Assembly: GCF_043944905.1 (NCBI RefSeq)
Contig: NZ_JBIMSN010000141.1
Coordinates: 1-64,000 of the forward strand
Direction: 5' to 3'
DNA length: 64,000 bases
DNA from: Antrihabitans spumae
Lineage (GTDB): Bacteria > Actinomycetota > Actinomycetes > Mycobacteriales > Mycobacteriaceae
Below the pieces are notes generated by a model that was given only the letters and a program-made list of their open reading frames with translations, was not told the DNA's origin and ran no database searches. A program made the position numbers and the translations under genes. This document shows, in pieces, positions 24,186-32,811 of this stretch. Position 1 is the first letter of the stretch, and the number at the start of each line of letters is the position of its first letter.

Positions 24186-24671
24186 TCAGGCGGAAAGTGC
24201 TCGCGAGGTCGGCGGCCCGCGGGTGCCGGCTCCGGCGCTGACCAGCAGCCGTAGGACAACCGAGGGGCGATACAGCGGGGGACTAGTGCGCAGCGGGCCG
24301 ACGACGGGGACCGGAGCCGACGTCGCGACGATCAACTGGTCGAGGGTGGATGCGGCGACGCAGTACAGGCGCTCGGCGCTGCAGATCAGCGCCGCGCAGG
24401 CAGCGGCAGCGACGACGTGGGATGCCAGCATCAGCAGCGAGAAGTTGCCGCCGTGGGCGTGGCTTTCGGTGAGAACGAGTGCGAAGTGACCGACCAGCTG
24501 GCCGGCGCACAGAGCGACGACAAGGACGAGGTACCTACGCCCGCTCGATACTGCCGCACCTACCGCGGTACCGATCGCGGCGCAGGCAAGGATCAACGCG
24601 ACGATCGAGCTTCGCCAGGGATTCCGCCACCTGCGAAGCCGTGAGCTGCGACAGCCATAGCCGCCGACCAA
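24186..24671 (-). CDS. Small membrane protein of unknown function
   Basis: A 161-residue protein with an arginine-rich N-terminus, about four hydrophobic helices (22-42, 48-68, 80-102, 110-130) and a loop bearing ESHAHGG. The C-terminal tail ends in TRGPPTSRALSA. An RGPP-type tail and a His pair occur in some copper-responsive actinobacterial membrane proteins as I remember them, but that is weak. It is separated from the dsbA-like gene by 209 bases in which I see nothing definite. Function unknown. Confidence 0.6.
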   Translation of the reverse strand: MVGGYGCRSSRLRRWRNPWRSSIVALILACAAIGTAVGAAVSSGRRYLVLVVALCAGQLVGHFALVLTESHAHGGNFSLLMLASHVVAAAACAALICSAERLYCVAASTLDQLIVATSAPVPVVGPLRTSPPLYRPSVVLRLLVSAGAGTRGPPTSRALSA

Positions 24672-24746
24672 GCCCCGACGGCGGCGCCACGCAAGCGCGC
24701 AGCGTCGACCTCGGGGTTATTCACCCCATTCACGATACAGCGATCG

Positions 24747-24765
24747 CTACTACACGAATTAGTAG
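24747..24765. promoter_or_regulatory. CTACTA/TAGTAG inverted repeat
   Basis: CTACTA and TAGTAG flank the 7-base centre CACGAAT in the 203-base gap between the divergent membrane protein and LysE-type genes. The shape recalls BlaI/CopY-type TACTACA operators. The bound regulator is unknown. Confidence 0.4.
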
Positions 24766-24874
24766 TCTCGTGAACGAGGAGGATCGTCGCAGTGGGCCGT
24801 CGGCCTTCGACGCATGGCCACTACCTTGCAACTGGACTGCGACAAAGGGTCCAGCGGCTGGAACGCTTGGCCTC

Positions 24875-25519
24875 ATGCTGACAACGACTGCAGTACTCGG
24901 TGTTGGAGCCGTTGCACTCGGAATGGTGCTGACGCCGGGACCCAACATGATGTACCTGGTATCGCGCAGCATCACCCAGGGGCGGCGCGCTGGCCTGGTC
25001 TCGCTGTGCGGTGTGGCTGTCGGATTTCTCGTGTACATGACCGCGACCGCGGTTGGTATCGCAGCGGTGTTCATCGCTGTGCCCGAGTTGTACCTAGCGG
25101 TGAAGTTCGCCGGCGCGGCATATCTGCTCTGGCTCGCCTGGCAGGCGTTGCGGCCGGGCGGGACCTCGGTGTTCGCTCCGCAGGCCATGCCGATCGATTC
25201 GGATCGAAAGCTGTTTGCAATGGGGCTGCTGACCAATCTGCTGAATCCGAAGATCGCGATCATGTACCTTGCCCTGATCCCGCAGTTCGTCGATCTCGAC
25301 GCAGGCAAGGTGTGGTTGCAGAGTCTGGCGCTCGGAAGTGTGCAAATCTGCGTAGCCCTGACGGTGAACGCGCTGATAGTGCTTGCTGCAGCGACCATCT
25401 CGGGTTTCCTCACCCGTCGACCCTCGTGGTTGCGGGTGCAGCGCTTCGCCATGGGGACCGTGCTCGGCGGTCTCGCGATCACACTTGCGACGGACCGCGC
25501 TCGACCCGCCGCTATGTGA
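24875..25519 (+). CDS. LysE/RhtB-family amino acid exporter
   Basis: A 214-residue membrane exporter of the LysE translocator family. The N-terminal signature MVLTPGPNMMYLVSRSITQG is present, with about six hydrophobic helices and the internal LTNLLNPKIAIMYLALIPQF motif. Substrate not predictable. ATG 24875 gives the family's normal N-terminus; the in-frame extension upstream is not protein-like. It overlaps the dapC 3' end by 8 bases in convergent orientation. A second LysE-type gene lies at 29589-30227. Confidence 0.88.
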   Translation: MLTTTAVLGVGAVALGMVLTPGPNMMYLVSRSITQGRRAGLVSLCGVAVGFLVYMTATAVGIAAVFIAVPELYLAVKFAGAAYLLWLAWQALRPGGTSVFAPQAMPIDSDRKLFAMGLLTNLLNPKIAIMYLALIPQFVDLDAGKVWLQSLALGSVQICVALTVNALIVLAAATISGFLTRRPSWLRVQRFAMGTVLGGLAITLATDRARPAAM

Positions 25520-26693
25520 GCCTGGTCAGCCGCTCGATCCCGGCGTCGAGGGTCTCGTCCTTTTTGCAGAAGGTGAAGCGCACGAGCCGATTCCACTTGT
25601 CGAAGTCCTCGGCGAAGGCACTCACCGGCACAGCGGCTACGCCTATCCGATCGGGAAGCTCTCGGCAGAATGCCAGTGCGTCCCCGACTCCGAGTGGGGT
25701 GACGTCGGCGCAGACGAAGTAGCCACCCTCGCTGCGTTTCACATCGAAACCGGTGTCGGTCAATGCTTTCGACAGGCGATCACGCTTGATCTGGAGTTCG
25801 TCGCGTAGCCCGCGGACCCACGCCTGCTCGTGTTCGAGGGCGTAGGCAACAGCAGGCTGAAACGGTCCGCCTCCGACGAATGTCAGGAACTGCTTCGCGG
25901 CTCGGACGCCGTCGATGAGATCCGCGGGTCCGCATGCCCAACCGATCTTCCAGCCCGTACAGCTGAAAGATTTTGCCGCACTGGACACTACGATCGTCCG
26001 CTCGTACATGCCGGGCAGTGTCGAGATCGAGATGTGAGACCGGTCGTCGAACGCGAGGTGTTCGTAGACTTCGTCCGTCAGAACAAGGAGGTCGTGCTCG
26101 CAGGCCACCTCGGCAATGGCGGCAAGGTCGTCGCGACTCAGCACCGCGCCGGTCGGGTTGTGCGGTGAGTTGACGATGATCATCCGCGTGTTCGGTGTGA
26201 TCGCCGCACGCAGTGCATCCGCATCGAGTGTGAAACCCGCACCGTCGCTCACGAGCGACACGCTGCGTCGAACCGCGCCCGCCAGCGCAACTGCCGCGGC
26301 ATAGGAGTCGTAGAACGGCTCGATCAAGACGACCTCTTCGCCGGGTTCGACCAAGCCGAGTACCGAGGCGCTGATCGCCTCGGTTGCGCCGACAGTCACG
26401 AGCACCTGGTCCGCCGGGTCGTAGGAAGTGCCGTAGCGGGTGGCTCGATCCGCCGCGATTGCGTTGCGCAGCATAGGCATACCGCGACCGGGCGGGTACT
26501 GGTTGAGACCGTCCGCGATCGATTGCCGCGCGACCGCCAGCATGGCTGCCGGACCGTCGGAGTCGGGAAACCCCTGACCGAGGTTGACCGCCGCGTGCCG
26601 CACTGCGAGTTCGGTCATCTCAGCGAAGATCGTCGACGAGAACGGCTGCAATCGTGCGACCGTTCGAGAGGTGGACCCCGACGCTTGCGACAT
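25512..26693 (-). CDS. dapC: PLP aminotransferase, N-succinyldiaminopimelate aminotransferase type
   Basis: A 393-residue class I/II aminotransferase closely resembling mycobacterial DapC (Rv0858c), which makes the diaminopimelate/lysine precursor. Motifs are VNLGQGFPD, NQYPPGRGMP, VTVGATEAI, NSPHNPTGAVLS, TDEVYEHLAFDD and the PLP lysine in SSAAKSFSCTGWKIGW (near 239). ATG 26693 is six bases from a TAGGCT -10, so the mRNA is probably leaderless. It marks the left end of the block conserved with M. tuberculosis. Confidence 0.9.
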   Translation of the reverse strand: MSQASGSTSRTVARLQPFSSTIFAEMTELAVRHAAVNLGQGFPDSDGPAAMLAVARQSIADGLNQYPPGRGMPMLRNAIAADRATRYGTSYDPADQVLVTVGATEAISASVLGLVEPGEEVVLIEPFYDSYAAAVALAGAVRRSVSLVSDGAGFTLDADALRAAITPNTRMIIVNSPHNPTGAVLSRDDLAAIAEVACEHDLLVLTDEVYEHLAFDDRSHISISTLPGMYERTIVVSSAAKSFSCTGWKIGWACGPADLIDGVRAAKQFLTFVGGGPFQPAVAYALEHEQAWVRGLRDELQIKRDRLSKALTDTGFDVKRSEGGYFVCADVTPLGVGDALAFCRELPDRIGVAAVPVSAFAEDFDKWNRLVRFTFCKKDETLDAGIERLTRLT

Positions 26694-26699
26694 GGCTCG

Positions 26700-26705
26700 A
26701 GCCTA
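26700..26705 (-). promoter_or_regulatory. -10 hexamer of dapC (leaderless geometry)
   Basis: On the minus strand TAGGCT is followed by six bases and then the ATG of dapC. There is no SD. Confidence 0.5.
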
Positions 26706-26728
26706 GCCGGGTGGACCGCTGCGACCGC

Positions 26729-27637
26729 TCAGAGTCGCACGCCGGACAACTTCTCCGGGTTCGCCATGTCGTAGGTCGCGGCGACGAGACCGTCGCGGAC
26801 GGTGAACCCCATCACTCGCGATGGGATGGGCGGATGAGCGGCGTCGCCCGCTGTCCCCGGTTGATACATGCCGAGTTCGCCGTTGACCATGACCGGCGTA
26901 TAGGACAGCAGTGGGTCGCGCCCGAACTTCTCGGCGAGCCCCATGAAGAACCTGGCAATCTTGACGGCACCCGTGACGATGTTGATCGCGGTACTCGTCG
27001 TCCCGTTCGCGTCGCCGGTCGTCCTGGCGTCCGGATGCAGAGCCGCGATCACTGCAGCCATGTCTCCGCTCGCCATCGCTGCGAGAAACCGTTCCACCGC
27101 AGCTGCGTGCTCTTCGCGTGGAACGGCTGGTGGGGTCGCCGAGACGGCCTTGCGTGCGCGGGAAGCGAGTTTGCGTGCTGTTTCGATGGTCACTCCGAGG
27201 ATGTCGGCGATCTCGTCGAACGGCACCGAAAACGCATCGTGCAATACGAAAGCGACCCGTTGGGCGGGTGTGAGCGTGTCGAGTACGACGAGGGCCGCGA
27301 GGCGGTTGTCCTCGTCGGCGACGACGACCTGCAGTGGGTCCGGTTCGTAGGAGGACGAGAGGGGAGCGACGACGGGTTCCGGAAGCCATTGCCCGACATA
27401 GCTTTCCCGACGGATTGCGGCAGAGCGTAAGCGGTCGAGGCAGATTCGCCCGACCACGGTTGTCAGCCAGCCACGTAGGTCTCGAATCTGGTCCTGCTCG
27501 ACGGTCACGAGACGGAGCCAGCTTTCCTGGACCGCGTCCTCGGCGTCGGTGACACTGCCGGTGAGTCGATAGCCGACTGCGAGTAGATGGCCGCGGTGGG
27601 ATTCGAAAGTTTGCGCCAAGGCGAGAGCTGCTGCCAC
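26729..27637 (-). CDS. sigJ: ECF41-type RNA polymerase sigma factor with SnoaL-like C-terminal domain
   Basis: A 302-residue extracytoplasmic-function sigma factor. Region 2 is TGSVTDAEDAVQESWLRL, region 4 is FDEIADILGVTIETARKLAS. A C-terminal SnoaL-like extension (about 185-302) includes the group hallmark near the end, here NPEKL (usually NPDKL). In this group the extension modulates sigma activity in place of an anti-sigma factor. GTG start. It is divergent from an LLM-type oxidoreductase across only 47 bases. I assign SigJ-like on length and architecture. Confidence 0.88.
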   Translation of the reverse strand: MAAALALAQTFESHRGHLLAVGYRLTGSVTDAEDAVQESWLRLVTVEQDQIRDLRGWLTTVVGRICLDRLRSAAIRRESYVGQWLPEPVVAPLSSSYEPDPLQVVVADEDNRLAALVVLDTLTPAQRVAFVLHDAFSVPFDEIADILGVTIETARKLASRARKAVSATPPAVPREEHAAAVERFLAAMASGDMAAVIAALHPDARTTGDANGTTSTAINIVTGAVKIARFFMGLAEKFGRDPLLSYTPVMVNGELGMYQPGTAGDAAHPPIPSRVMGFTVRDGLVAATYDMANPEKLSGVRL

Positions 27638-27684
27638 AGGGCGATACTACGGACAAGCAGTAGGGTGAATTTATCCGCTTCGGA

Positions 27685-28662
27685 ATGTTCGTACCGCAAG
27701 GCTGGCGCCTCGACCTCGTCGGCATAGACCCTGCCAACCAGTGGGCGGTGATGCGAGATCTGGCGCAACGCGCTGACGCCAACCCGGATTGGGAGTCGAT
27801 CTGGGTGTACGACCACTTCCATACGGTGCCGATGCCGACGGACGAAGCGACCCACGAGGCGTGGACGCTGATGTCTGCGTTCGCTGCGTCGACGTCGCGG
27901 GTCCGCCTCGGTCAGATGTGTACCGCGATGAGCTATCGCAATCCGGCCTATCTCGCGAAGGTGGCCGCGACGATCGACCTGATCTCGGGTGGACGCGTCG
28001 AGATGGGTATCGGCGGCGGCTGGTACGAGCACGAGTGGCGTGCCTACGGCTACGGGTTCCCCTCTGCCGGTGAGCGTTTGGGCCGCCTCGACGAGGGTGT
28101 GCAGATTTTTCGGCAAGCATGGACCACGGGTTCGGCGACGCTGGACGGCAAGTACTACCAGGTCGATGGCGCAATCGTCAGACCACTTCCTTTGCAGGAG
28201 GGCGGTATTCCGATCTGGGTCGCGGGTGGCGGCGAGAAGGTGACGCTGAAGATCGCAGCAAAGTACGCGCAGTACACGAACTTCGCCGGAAACCCCGAAG
28301 AATTCACGCACAAGTCCGACAATCTGCGAGAGCACTGCGCGACCGTCGGCACCGACTTCGACGCCATCGTCCGCTCGGCCAACTACAACGTAGCCATCGG
28401 GTCCACCGAAGCCGAAGTGGCCGAGCGGTTGTCGGCGTTCAAGGCACGCGTCGAGCCGATCATCGGCCGGGAAGCCGCTGCCGGCGCAGCAGGCGCCTTC
28501 GATGGTTCGGCAGCCGTCGGCACGCCCGAGCAGATTGTCGAGAAGCTGAGCGAGATGCGCGATCTTGGTCTCGGCTACGCGATCTTCAACTTTCCCGAAG
28601 CGGCGTTCGACACCTCGGGTATCGAGCTGTTCGAACGAGAGGTGCTGCCGGCACTGCGCTGA
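27685..28662 (+). CDS. LLM-class F420-dependent oxidoreductase
   Basis: A 325-residue luciferase-like monooxygenase-fold protein, most similar in look to coenzyme F420-dependent oxidoreductases: WESIWVYDHFHTVPMP, VRLGQMCTAMSYRNPAYLAK, GRVEMGIGGGWYEHEWRAYG and IPIWVAGGGEKVTLK. Substrate unknown. The first canonical start in frame is ATG 27685. The four codons before it read I-R-F-G, matching the usual family start MRFG, and a good SD (AGGGTGA) sits before that ATC. The true start may therefore be 27673 with an unusual codon. Confidence 0.86.
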   Translation: MFVPQGWRLDLVGIDPANQWAVMRDLAQRADANPDWESIWVYDHFHTVPMPTDEATHEAWTLMSAFAASTSRVRLGQMCTAMSYRNPAYLAKVAATIDLISGGRVEMGIGGGWYEHEWRAYGYGFPSAGERLGRLDEGVQIFRQAWTTGSATLDGKYYQVDGAIVRPLPLQEGGIPIWVAGGGEKVTLKIAAKYAQYTNFAGNPEEFTHKSDNLREHCATVGTDFDAIVRSANYNVAIGSTEAEVAERLSAFKARVEPIIGREAAAGAAGAFDGSAAVGTPEQIVEKLSEMRDLGLGYAIFNFPEAAFDTSGIELFEREVLPALR

Positions 28663-28713
28663 TCGGCGCCGAACTTGCGCAGTAGTCGACGGCATTGGTG
28701 ACAGGATGGCTCT

Positions 28714-29592
28714 GTGGACATCGACGACGTCGCCAACGAGCTGTACGGCGGTGACCCGGCCGATTTCATCGAAGTTCGGAAAGCCAGGGCAGCGCAGGCT
28801 CGCAAAGAAGGCGACCGCGAGCTGGCGACCGAAATCGGGAAGTTCCGCAAGCCGACAACTGTCGGGTGGCTGGTGAATCTGCTCGCCTGGGAAACCCCGG
28901 ACGACATCGACGCAGTGCTACAACTCGGCGCTGCCCTTCGTGAGGCGCAACGGCATCTCTCGGGTGCGGAACTTCGCAGGCTCACGACTCAGCGTCAGCA
29001 GATCGTTCGAAAGCTGGCACGCAAAGCAGGCGAGTTGGCCCAGGAACGTGGCCGTGATGTGGGCGAAGATGCGCTTCGCGAGGTCGGGCAGACGTTGCAC
29101 GCGGCGATGGCCGACGACGATATCGCCGAGCAGGTGCGTCTCGGTCGGATCGTGACGGCCGCGAACTACGAAGGATTCGGCCCCGCCGGGTTGACCGTAG
29201 TCGGCGGCAAAGCTCCCGAAAGAGTTGCGCCCAAGCCGAAACGGGATCGGAGCGCCCTACTCGAGGCGACCCGCGCCGAACTCGACGAGGCCACCGCCGC
29301 ACTGACCGACGCGACGACCGCCGCGGCATCGGCACAGGAGGAAGCTGCCGAGGCGAGCGCCGCCGTCGAAGACGTCGAACAGCGAATCGCGGAGTTGAAG
29401 GACGAACTAGAGCGTGCGGAGCAAGAGCGGCAGTTCGCACGTAGCGCCGAGAAGGTCGCCACCGACACGGCCAAGCGTGCGGACCGCGATCTGGAACGGG
29501 CTCAGCAGTGGGAGACGAAAGTGCGCAGGATGTTCGACGACCTCAGCGCCGACGACAGTGGTTCGGACGACGACGGCTCGGACGACGACTAG
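28714..29592 (+). CDS. Uncharacterised coiled-coil protein with acidic tail
   Basis: A 292-residue protein starting at GTG 28714. Residues 1-165 are helical with FRKPTTVGWLVNLLAW and REAQRHLSGAELRRL. Residues 175-280 form a long Ala/Glu-rich coiled coil, and the end is an Asp/Ser tail (SADDSGSDDDGSDDD). No enzyme motif is visible. I recognise this as a conserved actinobacterial hypothetical type but cannot name it. The stop overlaps that of the convergent LysE-type gene by four bases. Confidence 0.75.
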   Translation: MDIDDVANELYGGDPADFIEVRKARAAQARKEGDRELATEIGKFRKPTTVGWLVNLLAWETPDDIDAVLQLGAALREAQRHLSGAELRRLTTQRQQIVRKLARKAGELAQERGRDVGEDALREVGQTLHAAMADDDIAEQVRLGRIVTAANYEGFGPAGLTVVGGKAPERVAPKPKRDRSALLEATRAELDEATAALTDATTAAASAQEEAAEASAAVEDVEQRIAELKDELERAEQERQFARSAEKVATDTAKRADRDLERAQQWETKVRRMFDDLSADDSGSDDDGSDDD

Positions 29593-30227
29593 CTCTTCGC
29601 TCCCGACGCAGCGAGCGTGGCGCCGACTCCGATGATGAGTACGCCGCCCGCGGCGCCGACCGCTTCGAGCCGTTTGGGGGACTTCGCGAACCACGTTCGA
29701 ACCGTTCCTGCCAGGAGCGCCCACGCGCCGTCGGAGACGAAGCCGATCAGGATGAACATGGTGCCGAGGACCAGTAGTTGCACCGACAACATGGGTGAAT
29801 CCGGGTCGGCGAACTGCGGTAGGACCGCGGCGAAAAACACGATCGTTTTCGGGTTCGTCATCCCGACGACGACGCCTTGGGTGAACACCCGGCCGTTCGC
29901 TACGGGATCGACTTGCGTGCCGAAGGCGGCTGCCAACGATTTGCGATCTCGGAATGCGTGTATGCCCAGGTAGATCAGGTACGCGGCACCGGCAAGCTTG
30001 ACGATCGTCAGCGCGATCGCCGAGGCCGCGACGATCGCTCCGAGGCCGACGGCTACGGCGATCAGTGGGACCGCTGATCCGACGCCGTTTCCGATCACGG
30101 TGAGCAACGCGGCACGGCGACCGAGCGCCAACGCCCGGCCGACTGTGAACAGCACGCTCGGGCCGGGGATCACGATGATCACGAAGGCCGCGGCGAGAAA
30201 GGCGAGTAGGTGTGCGGTCGGAACCAT
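29589..30227 (-). CDS. LysE/RhtB-family exporter, second copy
   Basis: A 212-residue exporter with the LysE signature VIPGPSVLFTVGRALALG, VVVGMTNPKTIVFFAAVLPQ and about six hydrophobic helices. It is distinct in sequence from the LysE-type protein at 24875-25519. ATG 30227 gives the family-typical start; the upstream in-frame extension runs antisense through the DUF3239-like gene region and is not coding. Substrate unknown. Confidence 0.87.
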   Translation of the reverse strand: MVPTAHLLAFLAAAFVIIVIPGPSVLFTVGRALALGRRAALLTVIGNGVGSAVPLIAVAVGLGAIVAASAIALTIVKLAGAAYLIYLGIHAFRDRKSLAAAFGTQVDPVANGRVFTQGVVVGMTNPKTIVFFAAVLPQFADPDSPMLSVQLLVLGTMFILIGFVSDGAWALLAGTVRTWFAKSPKRLEAVGAAGGVLIIGVGATLAASGAKS

Positions 30228-30270
30228 CGGGTCAGAGTAGCGGCGGCGGCGTACCGGTCGCGACAGGATT

Positions 30271-30939
30271 TCAGCGCAGTTCCGGGGGGAGATCCTTCGG
30301 GTTGACGAAGAGGTGATTGTGCTCGGCCCGGCGGACCTTATCGCTGACCGAGAGATTGTCTGCAAGCAGTTGCCACTCGGCGTCGTCGATCGCGGCAATC
30401 GCCCGCGCGATGACCTCGCCGTCGCGAGTACCCCACGCGATCGGCATCGGCCGTACCTGCTGCCAGGTGTCGCCGGTGGGCAGAACCGTCCGGTCGGCCA
30501 GAACCGATACCGACGGCACGCGTTCACCCGGCGTCGCGTTGTGGCCGGGTAGCGAGCGCACGCTACGCGTGACGAATGCGTAGCGAGCGCCTGCCGCGTC
30601 CGGCAGTCCGACGTCGACGAGGGCGAGCAGCGTGAGTCCGTCGGAACGGGTTTCGGACACCACCGCCGCGACCAAAGGACCTTCCGCATAGAGCTTTTCG
30701 ATGCTACCGACGCGGCGAGGTGCCCAGATCGCGACCCACAGCGAGGTGGCGGCGCCGATCGCGAACACCACCGAGAGAATGTAGGACCACGGATGATCGA
30801 GCGAGATCAGAACGGCAGTTGCAGCACCGAGTACGACCGCGAGCACGATCGCGGCCATGCGTAAACGACGAACGTCCGCGATGGTTTCGTTGACTGCCTT
30901 CGCATGACCCCGGTCGACTGCAAACTCGAAGCGTCGCAC
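30271..30939 (-). CDS. DUF3239-like membrane protein
   Basis: A 222-residue protein starting at GTG. Residues 1-27 are charged, two transmembrane helices follow (about 28-47 and 52-72), and then a soluble domain with RVGSIEKLYAEGPLVAAVVSE and a C-terminal HNHLFVNPKDLPPELR. The pattern resembles the DUF3239 family of corynebacterial-type actinobacteria. Function unknown. It lies 43 bases upstream of the LysE-type gene on the same strand and may be co-transcribed. Confidence 0.7.
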   Translation of the reverse strand: MRRFEFAVDRGHAKAVNETIADVRRLRMAAIVLAVVLGAATAVLISLDHPWSYILSVVFAIGAATSLWVAIWAPRRVGSIEKLYAEGPLVAAVVSETRSDGLTLLALVDVGLPDAAGARYAFVTRSVRSLPGHNATPGERVPSVSVLADRTVLPTGDTWQQVRPMPIAWGTRDGEVIARAIAAIDDAEWQLLADNLSVSDKVRRAEHNHLFVNPKDLPPELR

Positions 30940-31006
30940 CTTTCATTCCTAGCACGAGCAGCCGTCACCGACGCAGGCCTTTATTGTGCGGGCACGGTTG
31001 TTCGGG

Positions 31007-32677
31007 TCAGGCGTCGGTCGATCCGATCGTCGGGCCGAGCAGGTCGTCGGCATCCATGATCCGGTACGCATAACCCTGTTCGGCAAGGAACCGCTGGCGA
31101 TGCGCCGCGTACTCCGCGTCGAGCGTGTCCCGAGCAACGACCGAATAGAAGTGCGCCTGACCACCGTCGTGTTTGGGTCGCAACAGTCGCCCTAGGCGTT
31201 GCGCCTCTTCCTGACGCGACCCGAAAGTACCCGAAACCTGCACTGCAACAGATGCTTCCGGCAGGTCGATGGAGAAGTTCGCAACCTTGCTCACGACCAG
31301 AACGGGTATCTCGCCGCGCCGGAAGGCATCGTAGAGTTCCTCGCGTTCCTTCGTCTTCGTCGAGCCCTGGATGATCGGCGCGTTCAGTGCCTCGCCCAAT
31401 TCGTCGAGTTGGTCGAGATAGGCGCCGATGACGAGTGCGGGCGCGTCGGGGTGGCGCGCCAGAATCGACTGGACGACAGGGATTTTCGTTCGTGCCGTCG
31501 AACAGAGTTTGTAGCGCTCCTCAGGCTCGGCGACCGCGTAGGACATTCTTTCGGCGTCGGTGAGGGTCACGCGAACTTCGGTGCACTCGGCGGGCGCAAT
31601 CCAGCCCTGGGCCTCGATGTCCTTCCACGGCGCGTCGTATCGTTTCGGGCCTATCAACGAGAAGACGTCACCTTCGCGCCCGTCTTCGCGGACCAACGTG
31701 GCCGTCAGCCCGAGCCGGCGACGAGATTGCAGATCTGCCGTCATCCGAAACACGGGCGCGGGCAGCAGGTGCACCTCGTCGTAGATGACCAATCCCCAGT
31801 CGCGCGAATCGAAGAGCTCGAGGTGCCGATACTCGCCCTTCGTCTTGCGTGTGATCACCTGATATGTGGCGATTGTCACTGGGCGAATCTCTTTGCGCTC
31901 GCCCGAATACTCGCCGATCTCCTCTTCGGTGAGCGATGTGCGTGCGATCAACTCACGTTTCCACTGTCTGCCTGCCACTGTGTTGGTGACCAGAATGAGC
32001 GTCGTCGCTTTCGCCTTTGCCATCGCTGCGGCGCCGACCATCGTCTTGCCCGCACCGCACGGAAGAACGACGACACCGGATCCGCCTGCCCAGAACGAAT
32101 CGGCGGCCATTTCCTGATAGTCGCGAAGGTGCCAGCCGTCAGTTCCGAAGTCCAGCTCGATCGGATGGGCCTCGCCATCGACGTACCCTGCGAGATCTTC
32201 TGCGGGCCAGCCGATCTTGAGCAGCATCTGCTTGAGTCTGCCGCGCTCGCTCGCGTGCACGACGACAGTGTCGGAGTCGATCCTTGCGCCGATCATCGGC
32301 GCGATCTTCTTGTGCCGCAGCACTTCTTCGAGCACAGCCCGATCGAGGCTGATCAAGACCAGGCCGTGAACGGGGCTCTTGGCGAGTTGCAGCCTGCCGT
32401 AGCGGCCCATCGTGTCGACGATATCGACGAGCAGTGGCTGCGGAACTGCGTAGCGCGAGTAGGTGACCAGCGCATCGACCACCTGTTCGGCGTCGTGGCC
32501 TGCCGCGCGCGCGTTCCACAGCGCCAGCGGCGTCACCCGATAGGTATGGACGTGCTCGGGCGCGCGTTCGAGTTCGGCGAACGGCGCGATCGCCGCTCGC
32601 GCGGCGCCGGACAACTCGTGGTCGATCTCCAGGAGCAGTGTCTTGTCGGACTGGACGATCAACGGTCCGTCGGTCAC
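31007..32677 (-). CDS. xpb: XPB/ERCC3-type superfamily 2 DNA helicase
   Basis: A 556-residue 3'-5' helicase of the XPB type, matching Rv0861c. An N-terminal domain (about 1-170) precedes the RecA-like domains with Walker A PCGAGKT (near 206-212), DEVH box (YDEVHLLPAP, near 297), LGLTATLVREDGRE (RED motif), and the C-terminal QRLGRLLRPK. It is expected to act in DNA repair. GTG 32677 has AGGAG at six bases. It is transcribed on the same strand as, and 1.4 kb after, the helicase-associated gene, with two plus-strand lipoprotein genes between. Confidence 0.95.
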   Translation of the reverse strand: MTDGPLIVQSDKTLLLEIDHELSGAARAAIAPFAELERAPEHVHTYRVTPLALWNARAAGHDAEQVVDALVTYSRYAVPQPLLVDIVDTMGRYGRLQLAKSPVHGLVLISLDRAVLEEVLRHKKIAPMIGARIDSDTVVVHASERGRLKQMLLKIGWPAEDLAGYVDGEAHPIELDFGTDGWHLRDYQEMAADSFWAGGSGVVVLPCGAGKTMVGAAAMAKAKATTLILVTNTVAGRQWKRELIARTSLTEEEIGEYSGERKEIRPVTIATYQVITRKTKGEYRHLELFDSRDWGLVIYDEVHLLPAPVFRMTADLQSRRRLGLTATLVREDGREGDVFSLIGPKRYDAPWKDIEAQGWIAPAECTEVRVTLTDAERMSYAVAEPEERYKLCSTARTKIPVVQSILARHPDAPALVIGAYLDQLDELGEALNAPIIQGSTKTKEREELYDAFRRGEIPVLVVSKVANFSIDLPEASVAVQVSGTFGSRQEEAQRLGRLLRPKHDGGQAHFYSVVARDTLDAEYAAHRQRFLAEQGYAYRIMDADDLLGPTIGSTDA

Positions 32678-32811
32678 GTGGAGTCTCCTAAATAGGCGGT
32701 AATCGTTCCATTGTCCAGGTCCAAACGAGGTTGCGCTATGCGCGAACTACGTCACCACGCTATTCTGCGCCGAGCGTTAAGACACTCGTCCAACTCCGAG
32801 AAAGGCCTACA

